Part shown: piece after piece, positions 13,401 through 23,798 of the stretch
How positions within the stretch are numbered: position 1 is the stretch's first letter
Layout of the letters: each line of letters opens with the position of its first letter
NCBI GenBank assembly: GCA_963082875.1
Contig: OY720102.1
Coordinates: 1,674,001-1,738,000, forward strand
From: Corella eumyota
Lineage: Eukaryota > Chordata > Ascidiacea > Phlebobranchia > Corellidae
Length of the DNA stretch: 64,000 nt
Direction: 5' to 3'
Position numbers and translations under genes: made by a program
Notes under the pieces: generated by a model
The model's input: only the letters and a program-made list of their open reading frames with translations
Databases searched by the model: none
Told to the model about the DNA's origin: nothing

Positions 13401-15782
13401 CTCACGGTTTTTACGAACAATTTTAATAAAATCAAACTGATTAAAACCCAAAAGTAAAACAAGTTGATTTTCACACTGTAGATCATCGCCACTGCTCTTT
13501 AAAATATCCAGAACTTCCTCAGCTTTCTTCTGGGACACAATTGCATCATCGTAGACTTTACTTAAGTTTCGTTGAAGCCAATACGCGTCGATGTCACGAG
13601 GGTGAAGGTCCCGATTCTTCGTCACATTGATGTCACCAGCCTCGTTTGTTAAGTTAGCTGAAACAACCATGTCTACAGCAGCTTCCACTCCTTCATCTTC
13701 TTCTTCTTCAACATCTGATCCTTCTCGGACCTTAATGTCAAAAATTATTTAAATTAAAAAAATCAACATTCTTCTAGTTAATATATAAATTTATTAAAAC
13801 TAAAAAAAAATTTAAAGAAAATTTATATATTCTAGTCAATAGCCTGCTCTACGATTAGGGTATTAATTGTTGTAATATGGTTGTAACCCCTAACTAATAT
13901 TTTGCCTTAATAATTTACTCATGCACCACAAATGGCAGTTTTTTATATTTTCTAGGCCTATATATTGGACAAACATATGTATATTGGCCACTAAGAGTCC
14001 ATCAATAAAATAAATGTATAGAAAGTATATTATATATTATTCTAACAAGATATTTCTTAAAAAGCTTTCAATCATTAAAAGAACCAAAGGTCAACAGAAA
14101 AAAAAAAGATTAATATAATTAACTTCACAAAGTCAAAGTAAAAATTTAAACTCACCTCTCCGTAAGTATTCTCCTCCCCTCCTTCCTCATCAGAGTCAAA
14201 CTGAACGTTAACTCCATAAGTTTCATCAATATTGTCATCTGCAGTTTGGGCGTCCTTCTCAACACCAAAGTCAGTGATTTTCTTGCCAAGGTTCACTAGG
14301 ACATGATATCTGGTGTCTTCTAATAATCCTGTAATGAAATATATGTTTTGAAAAATAATGCAAATAATTATGGGCCTGCTACTTGTTGTCTAACAAAAAT
14401 TTGTGTGAATTTAAGATCATTTTTTTTATTTAAATTTCATTCTTTTTAATTTTATTTAAAGTGTGTTGGGGTTTAAGCCAGAAAGAACTACTTAAATACA
14501 TTAAAAGGCCTTTTGACAAAACATATTTAAAAACCTTTTATTTTAGTACCAAGGAAAAATTTACAAACTTGATAAAAAAAATAGATCTTCATAATTGCAT
14601 TAAAGATCATTAAACTAAAAAACTATTTGTTAGTAAAAAGGTAGTTTAAATCTACACCTAAAGTAAAATCAAAACCATTTTTTAGTATATACCCTACAAT
14701 TAATTAAGACATAACTTTACCTAGAAGAGATTGGATTTCCTTCCTTCTTTCCTTGTCTCTGTTTCTATCATTCTTCAGCACAGCAATCACCTCATCAGCC
14801 GCTCCACATAAAATATCACGAGGTTGGTCTCCCAATGCAGCTTGGATGAAACTCAGCAGAATCTCGTAAGTCTCACGAGTTTCCTTTGTGCGTGGTTTGT
14901 AAACTATTCCCACCATTTCATCCATTCCATCAGATAATAAACTTCGGCCTTTTTGTTTTAAAAAATATTGAGATTTGACGAAAAAAAATGACAAAACACT
15001 GTTGAAAATATCTTGAAACCATTCCATAAATTAAATTAAGAGCCTCACCTTTCAAGTTGGCTTGTCCTTTTTCGTCCTCATCTCTTTTCCTCCTCTTTGC
15101 TTTTCTTTCTTCCATCTGAGGAGGTTTTGTCCTCTGGGCTCGATCTCCCATTTTAATCGTTTGAAGTTTACCCTGAAAAAAAAGCAACAAATATATAACT
15201 TAGATTTATATTTAGGTGATTTAATTAGTGTTAATGTTTGAATTCTTCACATGGGTGCTTTTTGAAACTTTCATGTATTAATAACAATAACAAAATAAAG
15301 ATACAATTAAGCAATGGCAGATTAAAAAATGACAAACAAATTTTATAATGTTTTTTTATCTTTATCCTCAATGTGGGAAAGTCGACTTTACGATCTAAAC
15401 TTAGAGTAACATCAGTTACTCCGAATATTATAAATAATGATTTCCCTGTTGATTAGGCTTCTACCTTTAATAATGCCTTACTTAGGGTACTACAGCATAG
15501 AAGCTGCAAGGATCGAACCCAAGACCTCATGTAGTGTAAAAAGTGTTTTTACCACTACACCAACATGCTGCTGGTATGTTAATCTATAAAAATAACATAC
15601 ACATAACACAAAATATAAAAAAAACAATAGCTATTAACAAAATTTCAAACCTGAAGGGTAAGCACTTCTCCAGTAGGTTCATCTCTTGGTCTTCTGTCAA
15701 TCAAAGATCGATCCGCTTGCAAAACCAAGTTCGAATTTGCTTTGTATTCATATTGAAGTGAACGAGCTGATGCGTCAGCCAT
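7421..15782 (-). CDS. SNRNP200: U5 snRNP 200-kDa helicase (SNRNP200 / Brr2)
   Basis: DExH-box RNA helicase of the U5 snRNP that unwinds U4/U6 during spliceosome activation in the nucleus. Exons on the minus strand: 15782-15651 (starts [16 protein letters not shown], as recalled for vertebrates), 15172-15049, 14948-14721, 14328-14156, 13730-8614, 8397-8229, 7909-7421. All junctions are GT/AG with matching phases, giving 2143 codons; human is about 2136. N-terminal cassette: CAPTGAGKT near residues 508-516, DEIH 621-624, [14 protein letters not shown] 857-865, then a Sec63-like block. C-terminal cassette: GAPTGSGKT 1353-1361, DEIH 1458-1461, GSS in place of [12 protein letters not shown] 1690-1698, then a second Sec63-like block ending in an acidic tail. 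A 5.1-kb exon carries both cassettes. No stop or frameshift seen. Intron 1 holds a SINE. The product is certain by near-identity over long stretches; exact exon ends are my reading. Confidence 0.97.
15359..15574 (-). mobile_element. tRNA-derived SINE in SNRNP200 intron 1
   Basis: Read on the minus strand, the head has a pol III A box (TGGTGTAGTGG) and a B box (GGTTCGATCC), followed by a tail shared with the SINEs of the lectin array (CTATGCTGTAG, GTCGACTTTCCCAC). Resembles the tRNA-related SINE class reported in Ciona; the family name was not checked. Confidence 0.75.
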
Positions 15783-17079
15783 TTTGCCCGTTTACTTAAA
15801 AAAATATCTAAAATATAAGTGATGAGTTTATAAATATGAAAGTGTGCAAAGATCTGCATTATTTAAAGTCAACTGGAAAAAAATGTCCGCAAAAACTGTC
15901 TTAAAATTTTGATTTTTTTCTGCAAGTGTCTAGCAAACGTTTAGTTACTTCCTGAACAAAAATTAAGTTTCTAAAACGTTCTTTAGGTATTTACTTAGAC
16001 AATTTTAAGTTACTTTATATTAAAAGTTAAAATAATTGTACAAATATCAACAATTTAATCACATTTTTCAAAAAAAAAAATTAACGTGCAACAAAAAACG
16101 TTTTTCCCACGATTCTCGAAAGTAAACACTTTTTCGAAGTTACTTATTTATTTTTTTTATTAAATTTTAATGTTTATCCTCTAATATTTTATAACATAAA
16201 AATTCAATATTTTGTTCTATAAAAAAGAAAAACAATAAAAAACATTATTGCCCTTTTTAATTTTAAAATATTAAATTTCTTTTTTCAAATTATTTACACA
16301 ATTTTACTTGCTGCAAAAAAACAACAAACCCAAAAACGTTTTTTTACACATTACCTATTATAAAATCATAACAAATGCGTAACGTTCTTGTTATTTTCTT
16401 TCCAACCAAAGTATATTTAGCTTTATAATTTGTTTTATTAGCCAACTGTTTTTTATACAAATGATTACCTAAAAAAATGCTTAAATCTACATTTAAGTTG
16501 TGTGTTTTTTAGGGTCCATACCTCTCTTTAGAAGAGGTATCTAAATAGTAAAAACTCCTTAAAATTGACAATACAATTAATAAAACTTACATAGTTAAAG
16601 TTACGTAGAATAAAATCAAACAGCAAAACACGACTACCATTATTACGTGATAAATAGTCGGCCTCTTTAAGCGTGGTGTAATTGATGACGTAAAATACGG
16701 AAGTGACGAATTTTGATAAACATAAACAAATCAGCTGATCGTGTTAAAGAAGGTAACAGCGCAATTGTAAGGTCTAAAAGGAAAATAATAAGAGAACAAT
16801 AACAGTGTTAGGTGGGTAGTAAGGTGTGTTGAATAAAAGTATAAAATAACCATAAATAAACTTTAGTTTATGCATAAATAAAGTGTTGATGATTAATTGT
16901 ATACTCACCTACGTAATGTTTGTGTAATAACTTCCACAGTCAGTGTTAAAATTATGAAATATAGCAAAGTATTGGTACGTTAAGAGAATTCAAATCAAGA
17001 ATAGTTAACAGTCAATGTTTGAACGTTTGTGAGTGTTGTTTATTATAAATTTTCCAAAGCAAAAGACAACCGTTTTAAA
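15783..17079. promoter_or_regulatory. Divergent intergenic region between SNRNP200 and the PPxY gene
   Basis: No convincing coding exon. At 16686-16737 there is a compact cluster of promoter-type sites: a CRE-like TGACGTAA (16686-16693), an ETS-type ACGGAAGTG (16697-16705), a forkhead-like ATAAACAAA and an E-box CAGCTG (16732-16737). This suggests a shared promoter for the two divergent genes, but the distance to the SNRNP200 ATG (about 900 bp) would need a 5' UTR intron or trans-splicing. A short ATG frame at 16954 followed by GTACGT is too small to call. Confidence 0.45.
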
Positions 17080-18523
17080 ATGATTATTAGGCCAGGTATA
17101 TTGATGTATATGAATCATCTGTTTGTAATATACAACAAATAATAGTTAAACTACATTGACAGCAAACTACTATAAATAAAACCTGAAAATAAAGTTTGAA
17201 ATACATAAAAATTTGTAGGAAAAGTTTTTTTTCATTTTAATCAACTTATGTATAAATATGAAAGCTGAAAAATTGCACCTTAATTTTATTATTTTTTTAA
17301 ATTGAAGGTCAAACAAATAGATTCAATTCAGATTATGAGCAAATAATGCCACCTGGATCAAAATATGACAACGCAGAAGATATAGTCAGCTATAAAACCA
17401 AACGTGGGAGCGATGCCACTGTGATAAGCATTGGAGCAGAAGTACCGATCGTACTTGGTGTGGTTATTATTGGACTTCTGCTTGTTTGCTTCTTTTATCA
17501 TATGTGTTATAAGAAGTATTGTGTGCCGCCCGATAGACAAAGAACAAGGCGTTCAGATTCGAGATCACAAATTAGGTTTTTATTAAATTCAGCAGGTAAA
17601 GTTGCTCTTAATATAAATACTTAATTCAAAACGAAGTCGTTTTTTATGCTATTTTTACTGACATACCCACATACAAAAAGACTCCTAATAATATAGAGTA
17701 AAATAAATAGTATAAAATAAAATGTTATATTTATAACTTATTACAATGTTGATATCAAAGTTGTTCGCAACACATAGCATAACATATCTAAAATTGCTCT
17801 TACACGTTAACTAATTGATCTATTTTATAACATCAAAACAATTTTATCGACAGGGCAAACTAGACTAACACGAGGTCGATCCAGCAGATCACCTTCCAAC
17901 AGTTTACCAGAATATGACGACCTTCCACCTAGCTATAAAGACGCAGTAACTAAGATACCGAAGTCAGAATTATCATCTGTTGAAGTAAGTATTAAAAATA
18001 TAAAATCTTTAAACTAAATGACTTTTTAACCTTAAAAGCCCGTTCACACGGCATACGCAACGCAACGTAGTGTAAGATTTCGCAACCATTTAAAATGAAC
18101 AGAGTGGTTCACACGTACGAAAGTTTGCGTAAGTTACGTAAGATTTCGTAAAGTTTTGTGGCTGAAGCGAAATTTACGCAAGATTTCGTAAGCGGTTTAC
18201 TTTTACTAGATATTTTGTATTTGTTAATCCCTAGAACTCGTAAAGTTACGTAACGCAACGCAGCGCAACGCAAGCTTGTCGTGTGAACAGGCCTTAAGTT
18301 TTGTTAGTAGTACCGTAATTTCCTTATGCTTATGACCAAAATGCCACGAGTAAAAGTTATTTTAGTGCTCTATATCACCATCTTGCGGTCAATTTTTTTG
18401 AAGAATATATAAAAAAGATAGCTTCGTTTTTTAAATATTTTAACTTTGCATTTATTTGACATTTTCTTGTAGATTTGCGAAGTTTTGCCGCCAAACTATG
18501 AAGAAACATCAACTAAAGCATAA
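17080..18523 (+). CDS. Small single-pass membrane protein with two PPxY motifs, copy 1
   Basis: Not recognised as a named family. Exons 17080-17095, 17308-17595, 17854-17984, 18473-18523 join in phase (1,1,0) to 161 codons, all GT/AG. The start ATG begins a tiny exon (MIIRPG) kept in the second copy; the frame upstream is closed by a stop. Residues 51-71 form one hydrophobic helix (VPIVLGVVIIGLLLVCFFYH), followed by Cys and basic residues, an Arg/Ser-rich linker, then LPPSY (125-129) and LPPNY (150-154). PPxY motifs bind WW domains, for example Nedd4-type ubiquitin ligases. No signal peptide, so the short N-terminus would be outside as in type III proteins. The layout recalls PMEPA1 or Shisa-like adaptors, but that is only topology. 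Intron 3 carries a MITE. Confidence 0.8.
18035..18293. mobile_element. MITE in intron 3 of the left PPxY gene
   Basis: Terminal inverted repeats AAAGCCCGTTCACAC and GTGTGAACAGGCC, with TTA duplicated on both sides (18032-18034 and 18294-18296). The right copy has the undisturbed site (AACCTTAGGTTTTGT, near 20152). The TTA duplication fits Harbinger-type elements. The inside is built of repeated CGTAAGATTTCG-like motifs and has no coding frame. Confidence 0.85.
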
Positions 18524-18885
18524 ATTTATTTTTACATATTTTATCTAATAGTTTTCATTTTAACTATTCTACATATTTTTATATGAAGTATTTTACTATA
18601 AATTACACAAGATTTATTTATTTTCATTACCAATATTTTATTTTTCGTTTCAACAGCTTGCGTCATTTAAATATAATAAATTAAAACGAATTGACAAAAA
18701 TTGGTTCCTTTATTATTCAGGAAAGTGATGCAAGAATTTAAAAATGTCAATTTTTTTTGTGACCGCAATATTTGTTTCTGCAAAATGAAGAAATATAAAT
18801 TTCATTTCATTTTTGCAACACAATAAATGCAATTTAACACAATAATTGCAGTTCAATTTCAGCAGCAAAGTCGGTTTTAAAGAGC

Positions 18886-18893
18886 TATAAATA
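18886..18893 (+). promoter_or_regulatory. TATA box of the truncated lectin copy
   Basis: TATAAATA in CTATAAATATCGAGCAATGG, 108 bp upstream of the truncated lectin ATG. Identical in sequence and spacing to the box before the intact type A gene. Confidence 0.55.
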
Positions 18894-18993
18894 TCGAGCA
18901 ATGGCAGGTTAAAAGCGCAGGCATATTTCAAAAAGAAAATAAAATCTTTTATTATTATAGGTGTGTTCAATAAGTTATCTAAACAAGAAAAGC

Positions 18994-19096
18994 ATGTTAT
19001 TCAAAGTAGCTGTTATACTAACAATCCTATGTGGTTATGTAAATGCACAAACTTGGTATGAACTCAATGGGACGGAATATTACATCTCCAAACTTA
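18994..19096 (+). pseudogene. Truncated first exon of a type A lectin gene (A0)
   Basis: Encodes a signal peptide (MLFKVAVILTILCGYVNA) and the start of a CTLD (QTWYELNGTEYYISKL), then stops matching at about 19095 where the next duplication unit begins. Nothing of the other four exons is present. It differs from the intact gene at 20850 by a few substitutions. The promoter, including a TATA box, is still there, so a short transcript is possible. Confidence 0.85.
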
Positions 19097-19199
19097 TAGT
19101 TAACAGTCAATGTTTGAAGAATAGTTAACAGTCAATGTTTGAACGTTTGTGAGTGTTGTTTATTATAAATTTTCCAAAGCAAAAGACAACCGTTTTAAA

Positions 19200-20379
19200 A
19201 TGATTATTAGGCCAGGTATATTGATGTATATGAATCATCTGTTTGTAATATACAACAAATAATAGTTAAACTACATTGACAGCAAACTACTATAATCAAA
19301 ACCTGAAAATAAAGTTTAAAATACATAAAAATTTGTAGGAAAAGTTTTTTTTTCATTTTAATCAACTTATGTATAAATATGAAAGCTGAAAAATTGCGCC
19401 TTAATTTTATTTTTTTTTAAATTGAAGGTCAAAGAAATAGATTCAATTCAGATTATGAGCAAATAATGCCACCTGGATCAAAATATGGCAACGCAGAAGA
19501 TATAGTCAGCTATAAAACCAAACGTGGAGGCGATGCCACTGTGATAAGCATTGGAGCAGAAGTACCGATCGTTCTTGGTGTAGTTATTATTGGACTTCTG
19601 CTAGTTTGCTTCTTTTATCATATGTGTTATAAGAAGTATTGTGTACCGCCCGATAGACAAAGAACAAGGCGTTCAGATTCGAGATCACAAATTAGGTTTT
19701 TATTAAATTCAGCAGGTAAAGTTGCTTTTAATATGAATACTTAATTCAAAACGAAGTCGTTTTTTATGCTATTTTTTCTAACATACCCACATACAAAAAG
19801 ATTCCTAATAATATAGAGTAAAATAAATAGTATATAATAAAATGTTATATTTATAGCTCATTACAATGTTGATATCAAAGTTGTTCGCTACACATAGCAA
19901 AAAATATCTAAAAGTGCTCTTACATGTTAACTAATTGCTTTATTTTGTAACATCAAAACAATTTTATCGACAGGGCAAACTAGATTAACACGAGGTCGAT
20001 CCAGTAGATCACCCTCCAATAGTTTACCAGAATATGACGACCTTCCACCTAGCTATAAAGACGCAGTAACTAAGATACCGAAGTCAGAATTATCATCTGT
20101 TGAAGTAAGTATTAAAAATATAAAATCTTTAAATTAAATGACTTTTAAACCTTAGGTTTTGTCAGTAATAGCGTGATTTCTTTATGCTTATGATCAAAAT
20201 GCCAAAGTAAAAGCACTTTTAGTGCTCTATATCACCATCTTGCGGTAATTTTTTTGAAGAATATATAAAAAAGATAGCTTCGTTTTTTAAATATTTTAAC
20301 TTTGCATTTATTTGACTTTTTCCTGCAGATTTGCGAAGTTTTGCCGCCAAACTATGAAGAAACATCAACTAAAGCATAA
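19200..20379 (+). CDS. Small single-pass membrane protein with two PPxY motifs, copy 2
   Basis: Exons 19200-19215, 19428-19715, 19974-20104, 20329-20379; again 161 codons and all GT/AG. It differs from copy 1 by three residues near the N-terminus (Thr to Arg at 8, Asp to Gly at 26, Ser to Gly at 40). The other exon changes I noticed are silent, which suggests selection on the protein. The TM helix and both PPxY motifs are unchanged. This copy lies directly upstream of the intact type A lectin, with 470 bp between its stop and the lectin ATG. Confidence 0.8.
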
Positions 20380-20849
20380 ATTTATTTTTACATATTTTAT
20401 CTAATAGTTTTCATTTTACTTATTCTACATATTTTTATATGAAGTATTTTACTATAAATTACACAAGAGTTATTTATTTTCATTACGAATATTTTATTTT
20501 TCGTTTCAACAGCTTGCGTCATTTAAATATAATAAATTAAAACGAATTGACAAAAATTGGTTCCTTTATTATTCAAGAAAGTGATGCAAGAACTTAAAAA
20601 TGTCAATTTTTTTTGTGACCGCAATATTTGTTTCTGCAAAATGAAGAAATATAAATTTCATTTCATTTTTGCAACACAATAAATGCAATTTAACACAATA
20701 ATTGCAGTTCAATTTCAGCAGCAAAGTCGGTTTTAAAGAGCTATAAATATCGAGCAATGGCAGGTTAAAAGCGCAGACATATTTCAAAAAGAAAAGAAAA
20801 TCTTTTATTATTATAGGTGTGTTCAATAAGTTATCTAAACAAGAAAAGC
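20380..20849 (+). promoter_or_regulatory. Promoter region of the type A lectin gene
   Basis: Holds the PPxY gene 3' end, then TATAAATA at 20742-20749, 101 bp before the lectin ATG (20850). TTATTATTATAG just before GTGTGTTC (about 20817) could be a splice or spliced-leader acceptor. The minus-strand frame that crosses this stretch is not a gene. Confidence 0.5.
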
Positions 20850-22957
20850 ATGTTGTTCAAAGTAGCTGTTATACTAACAATCCTATGTGGTTATGTAAAT
20901 ACACAAACTTGGTATGAACTCAATGAGACGGAATATTACATCTCCAAACTTGAAAACAGTTACAACTACTTCCATTCTCAGTTACAGTGCGTTAAATTAA
21001 ATGCAACTTTAGCTATGATTAAAAACGATGCAACATTCAAGTTCTTAAGGACAAAAATGAAAGGTAATTTAATAGATAACGATACTATTTTTGTTTTTGA
21101 TGACGACAACACAACCTAATGTTGGATATTTTAATTAAAAGTGTTTGTTAACATAATAACAAATATTTATAACTAAATAAAATAATATTTGAACCTTCAC
21201 AGAAGGATAGGTTTAGTATTTTAATAGATAAAAGCATTTAGTTATATTAATATGACATGAAATTTACACAAAAACTGGTAACAAAATAATAAATTTGACG
21301 TTAGTTTATTTTAAAAACAAAAACAACCAATCCAATAACACCTTTTTTGTTTTTATTTTAATAAAATAAACCTTTAAAAGTTTAGTTTTTCAGAGTTATC
21401 TTTAATAAATATTGCTGTCCATCTCCAATAAAACTATGAATTGTTTTATATACCTAATCTCCAAATAACATCTTGTAATTTAATATAGGTAGAAAAGGAT
21501 ACTACATAGGCCTGAATCGAATTTGGAAGTTAAATAATCTTAACAGCGCATTTATGTGGAATGATGGAACTGAGTTAACAAACACTAGTTCGTTCTGGAA
21601 CCGAGGCGAGCCAAATAGAAACAACGAGTATTGCGTTATGGCTTTGCCTTCAACACGAACTAAATGGCATGATGTAACTTGCGACCGAACGGAACGATAT
21701 GTCTGTCAACGACAAGTCCACAACGGTAAGTTATGGCTTAATTGTACTTAAAATATTAAATCAAGTAATATTTAAATAATTATTTCGAATTAAATCCAAC
21801 TAAATTTTTCTTATATCCGTATTGTCGAGGCGGAAAAATCGACTTTGCAGCTTGAACATAGAGTAATATTAGTTACCCTGACCCAATCCTGAGTTGCCTA
21901 TGGCAGTTTGGGATATTATTAATTATAATTTTCCGATAATTACGCTGCTGATTTAGTGCTGGCACAGCAGGAGTTTATACCGTTTATATCTTAAGGGCGA
22001 ACTCACGACCTTTTACACAAACGGCCTTAATTTGTATGTAATGATAACTTGTGACCTTTTTAAAACTCATTTTTGTAGAAACAGACGCATGCCAAACTAT
22101 TCAAACAACCTTAGGACCTCAGCCCACAAACCGAACGACACAAGCTTATACTACAAAACAACATACAACACGAGCCAAAACTACAAGCACTATACAGCCA
22201 ACAACATGGGCCACTACCACCGTTATTCAGGCTACTACAGATGTACTTGGTTTAACTCAACCTTCTTCTCTTAATTCACAAGAACGGGATAAAACAACAA
22301 ACGCTGATACTTTAAAAAATAAAGTCAATAAAGAACCTACAGTAAGAAATTTTATTTAACTTAAAAATACGACAAGTTCAAGACTAACCGGGTCAGGGTA
22401 ATAAACGCTATACTTCAGCACAAGTATAAGCACCCTACGCATAAAAATTAGTTTAAAATAAAAATATTTTAGTGTGCTAGTGAAAAATGTTTTATTATAT
22501 CGGTAACACAAATTTAAGAACAAAAAGTATAAAAGTGCGGTGACTTGAACGGCCTTTTAGTCTCTAACTAGATGTCATGATTACTGACTTTAATTGTATT
22601 TTATTAACAGAAATCAGATCAGGATTCTCTTATATTGTTCATCCTGCTTGTTTGTATAATTTCTCTATTCCTTCTACTGACAGTGAACGGGTTTCTTATT
22701 TGGAAGCTGGTAAAAAAAGGGCGCGAAAGACGATTCAACAACAGCTATATTAGTAAGTTAAATAACTGCATTCAAATATAAAAATATTACATTTAAAGTA
22801 ATGTATTTTTAACCTATAAAGAACCTTATAAGCAAAATATAGCCTAGTCTAAATAGAAATGGAAAATTGAGTTTTTTTCTTAGGTATGGAAAACAGGAAA
22901 ACGAATTACAAAATCAATCAGCGACCTAATTTGGAAGATGACACAGCAATAATTTAA
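20850..22957 (+). CDS. Type A membrane C-type lectin (A1), complete
   Basis: Exons 20850-21063, 21489-21725, 22079-22341, 22611-22752, 22884-22957; phases 1,1,0,1; 310 codons including the stop. Residues 1-18 are a signal peptide. The CTLD covers about 19-145, split over exons 1-2, with four canonical Cys, W-N-D-G-T, EPN at 112-114 and WHD at 131-133 in the Ca/sugar site, where mannose-type lectins have EPN and WND. Exon 3 is an 87-residue Thr-rich, mucin-like stalk. Exon 4 gives the TM helix (about 245-269) and a basic tail; exon 5 ends the tail with an acidic stretch. The tail has NNSYISM, a YxxM/YxxPhi motif spanning the last junction. A type I surface receptor that may bind carbohydrate; ligand unknown. 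It is the only type A gene here with a first exon. Confidence 0.88.
21812..22028 (-). mobile_element. SINE in type A1 intron 2 (SA1)
   Basis: Same tRNA-derived SINE family as in SNRNP200 intron 1, but the segment with the B box is missing in this copy, between GTTTATATC and TTAAGGGCG. Copies in the other units still have it. Confidence 0.7.
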
Positions 22958-23798
22958 ACTTTTTTTCGTACCAACATCTTATAACAATTGCATTTTAAAG
23001 CATAAAAATACGCCTTTTATTTAGTGACTTATAATATATTGGCATCAATTATCTATCATGTAAATGATTATTAACCTATATTAATTATTTGTAACGTTTT
23101 CGTTCTTAACTGCAACAAAATTTGTTTTTATTAATTTTTTAGCAAATCGTGAAGTTCAAACGACTTTTTAAAAGCATTTTTTATAATAAAAATACAATTT
23201 AAAAGCAAAATTTAGATCTTATGCAAACACATTTAGTTCACAAATAAGGTGATACTTAAGTTTTGTTTAATTTACATCTTAAATGTTTTAATAATTTTCC
23301 GAAACTGTAAATTTCATGTGTTCATGTAATTAGGATCACAAGACCAAAGGGGCTTTTAGGAATTTCAAACAAAAACAAAAATAAGAAAAAATGGCCCTAA
23401 TTTGTACAGGAAATTATCACAAAATTTTCAACTTTTCTTAACTTTCTGCGGTTCGATTTAGGAAGTAATAAAAGCGGGAAAGTCCCCGCTGCGTTTAAAA
23501 ATAACGAACTTGCAGCGCGAGCATAAGTAAAATGGTTTAACCTAAAACGTAATGTTCTTTAAACAATCAAACATTAGGTGTTTAAACATTTGGTGTTTAA
23601 ACTATTATAAATCATTTAAACTAAATATTTACAAAGTTAAACGATACGTGTTTAAAACGTAGGAAAAAGTTTATAAATTTAATAATAATTTAATAAAATT
23701 TTAAAGATTTGTATTGCTAAAAGTTCAATAACAAAACCTTTTTTTTTTTAAATAAAAAAGAAACAAAATTAGGTCAAATCAAATAGTGATAAGTCAGT
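22958..23798 (+). promoter_or_regulatory. A1 3' flank and B1 promoter region
   Basis: No coding exon. Polyadenylation-type AATAAAA lies near 23187. Closer to B1 are the kappaB site, several GTTTAAAC-like palindromes (23580-23660) and TATAAATT at 23672-23679, about 125 bp before the B1 ATG. The same layout precedes every type B gene, except that B2 has TATGAATT at the TATA-like position. Confidence 0.5.
23477..23486 (-). promoter_or_regulatory. kappaB site upstream of B1
   Basis: GGAAAGTCCC, the reverse complement of the classical GGGACTTTCC site, in a small GC-rich palindrome (AGCGGG...CCCGCT), 313 bp before the B1 ATG. Confidence 0.7.

Larger units (their letters stand above)
17000..19096 (+). 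repeat. Left copy of a ~2.1-kb tandem duplication
   Basis: Starts at ATAGTTAACAGTCAATGTTT (about 17000), carries one PPxY gene plus the first codons of a lectin gene, and ends abruptly inside the lectin first exon at about 19095. The right copy runs from about 19118 into 20950. Matching points are offset by 2120 bp before, and 1856 bp after, the MITE found only in the left copy. Confidence 0.9.
19118..20960 (+). repeat. Right copy of the ~2.1-kb tandem duplication
   Basis: Matches 17000-19096 except for the missing MITE. At the junction (19096-19140) the sequence ATAGTTAACAGTCAATGTTT occurs twice, at 19095 and 19119, a small duplication at the seam. Confidence 0.9.

Noticed and set aside
18713-18970. 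Minus-strand frame of 85 codons, also at 20569-20826
   Set aside because: It exists in two copies only because of the 2.1-kb duplication, overlaps the lectin promoter and TATA box, and has no splice or start context.
22032-22274. Alternative frame through the type A stalk exon
   Set aside because: A shadow of the Thr-rich exon; the true frame is fixed by the splice phases on both sides.
23575-23660. Forkhead-binding cluster from repeated GTTTAAAC motifs
   Set aside because: The motifs are simple AT-rich palindromes that differ from the forkhead core, and they are expected in such DNA.
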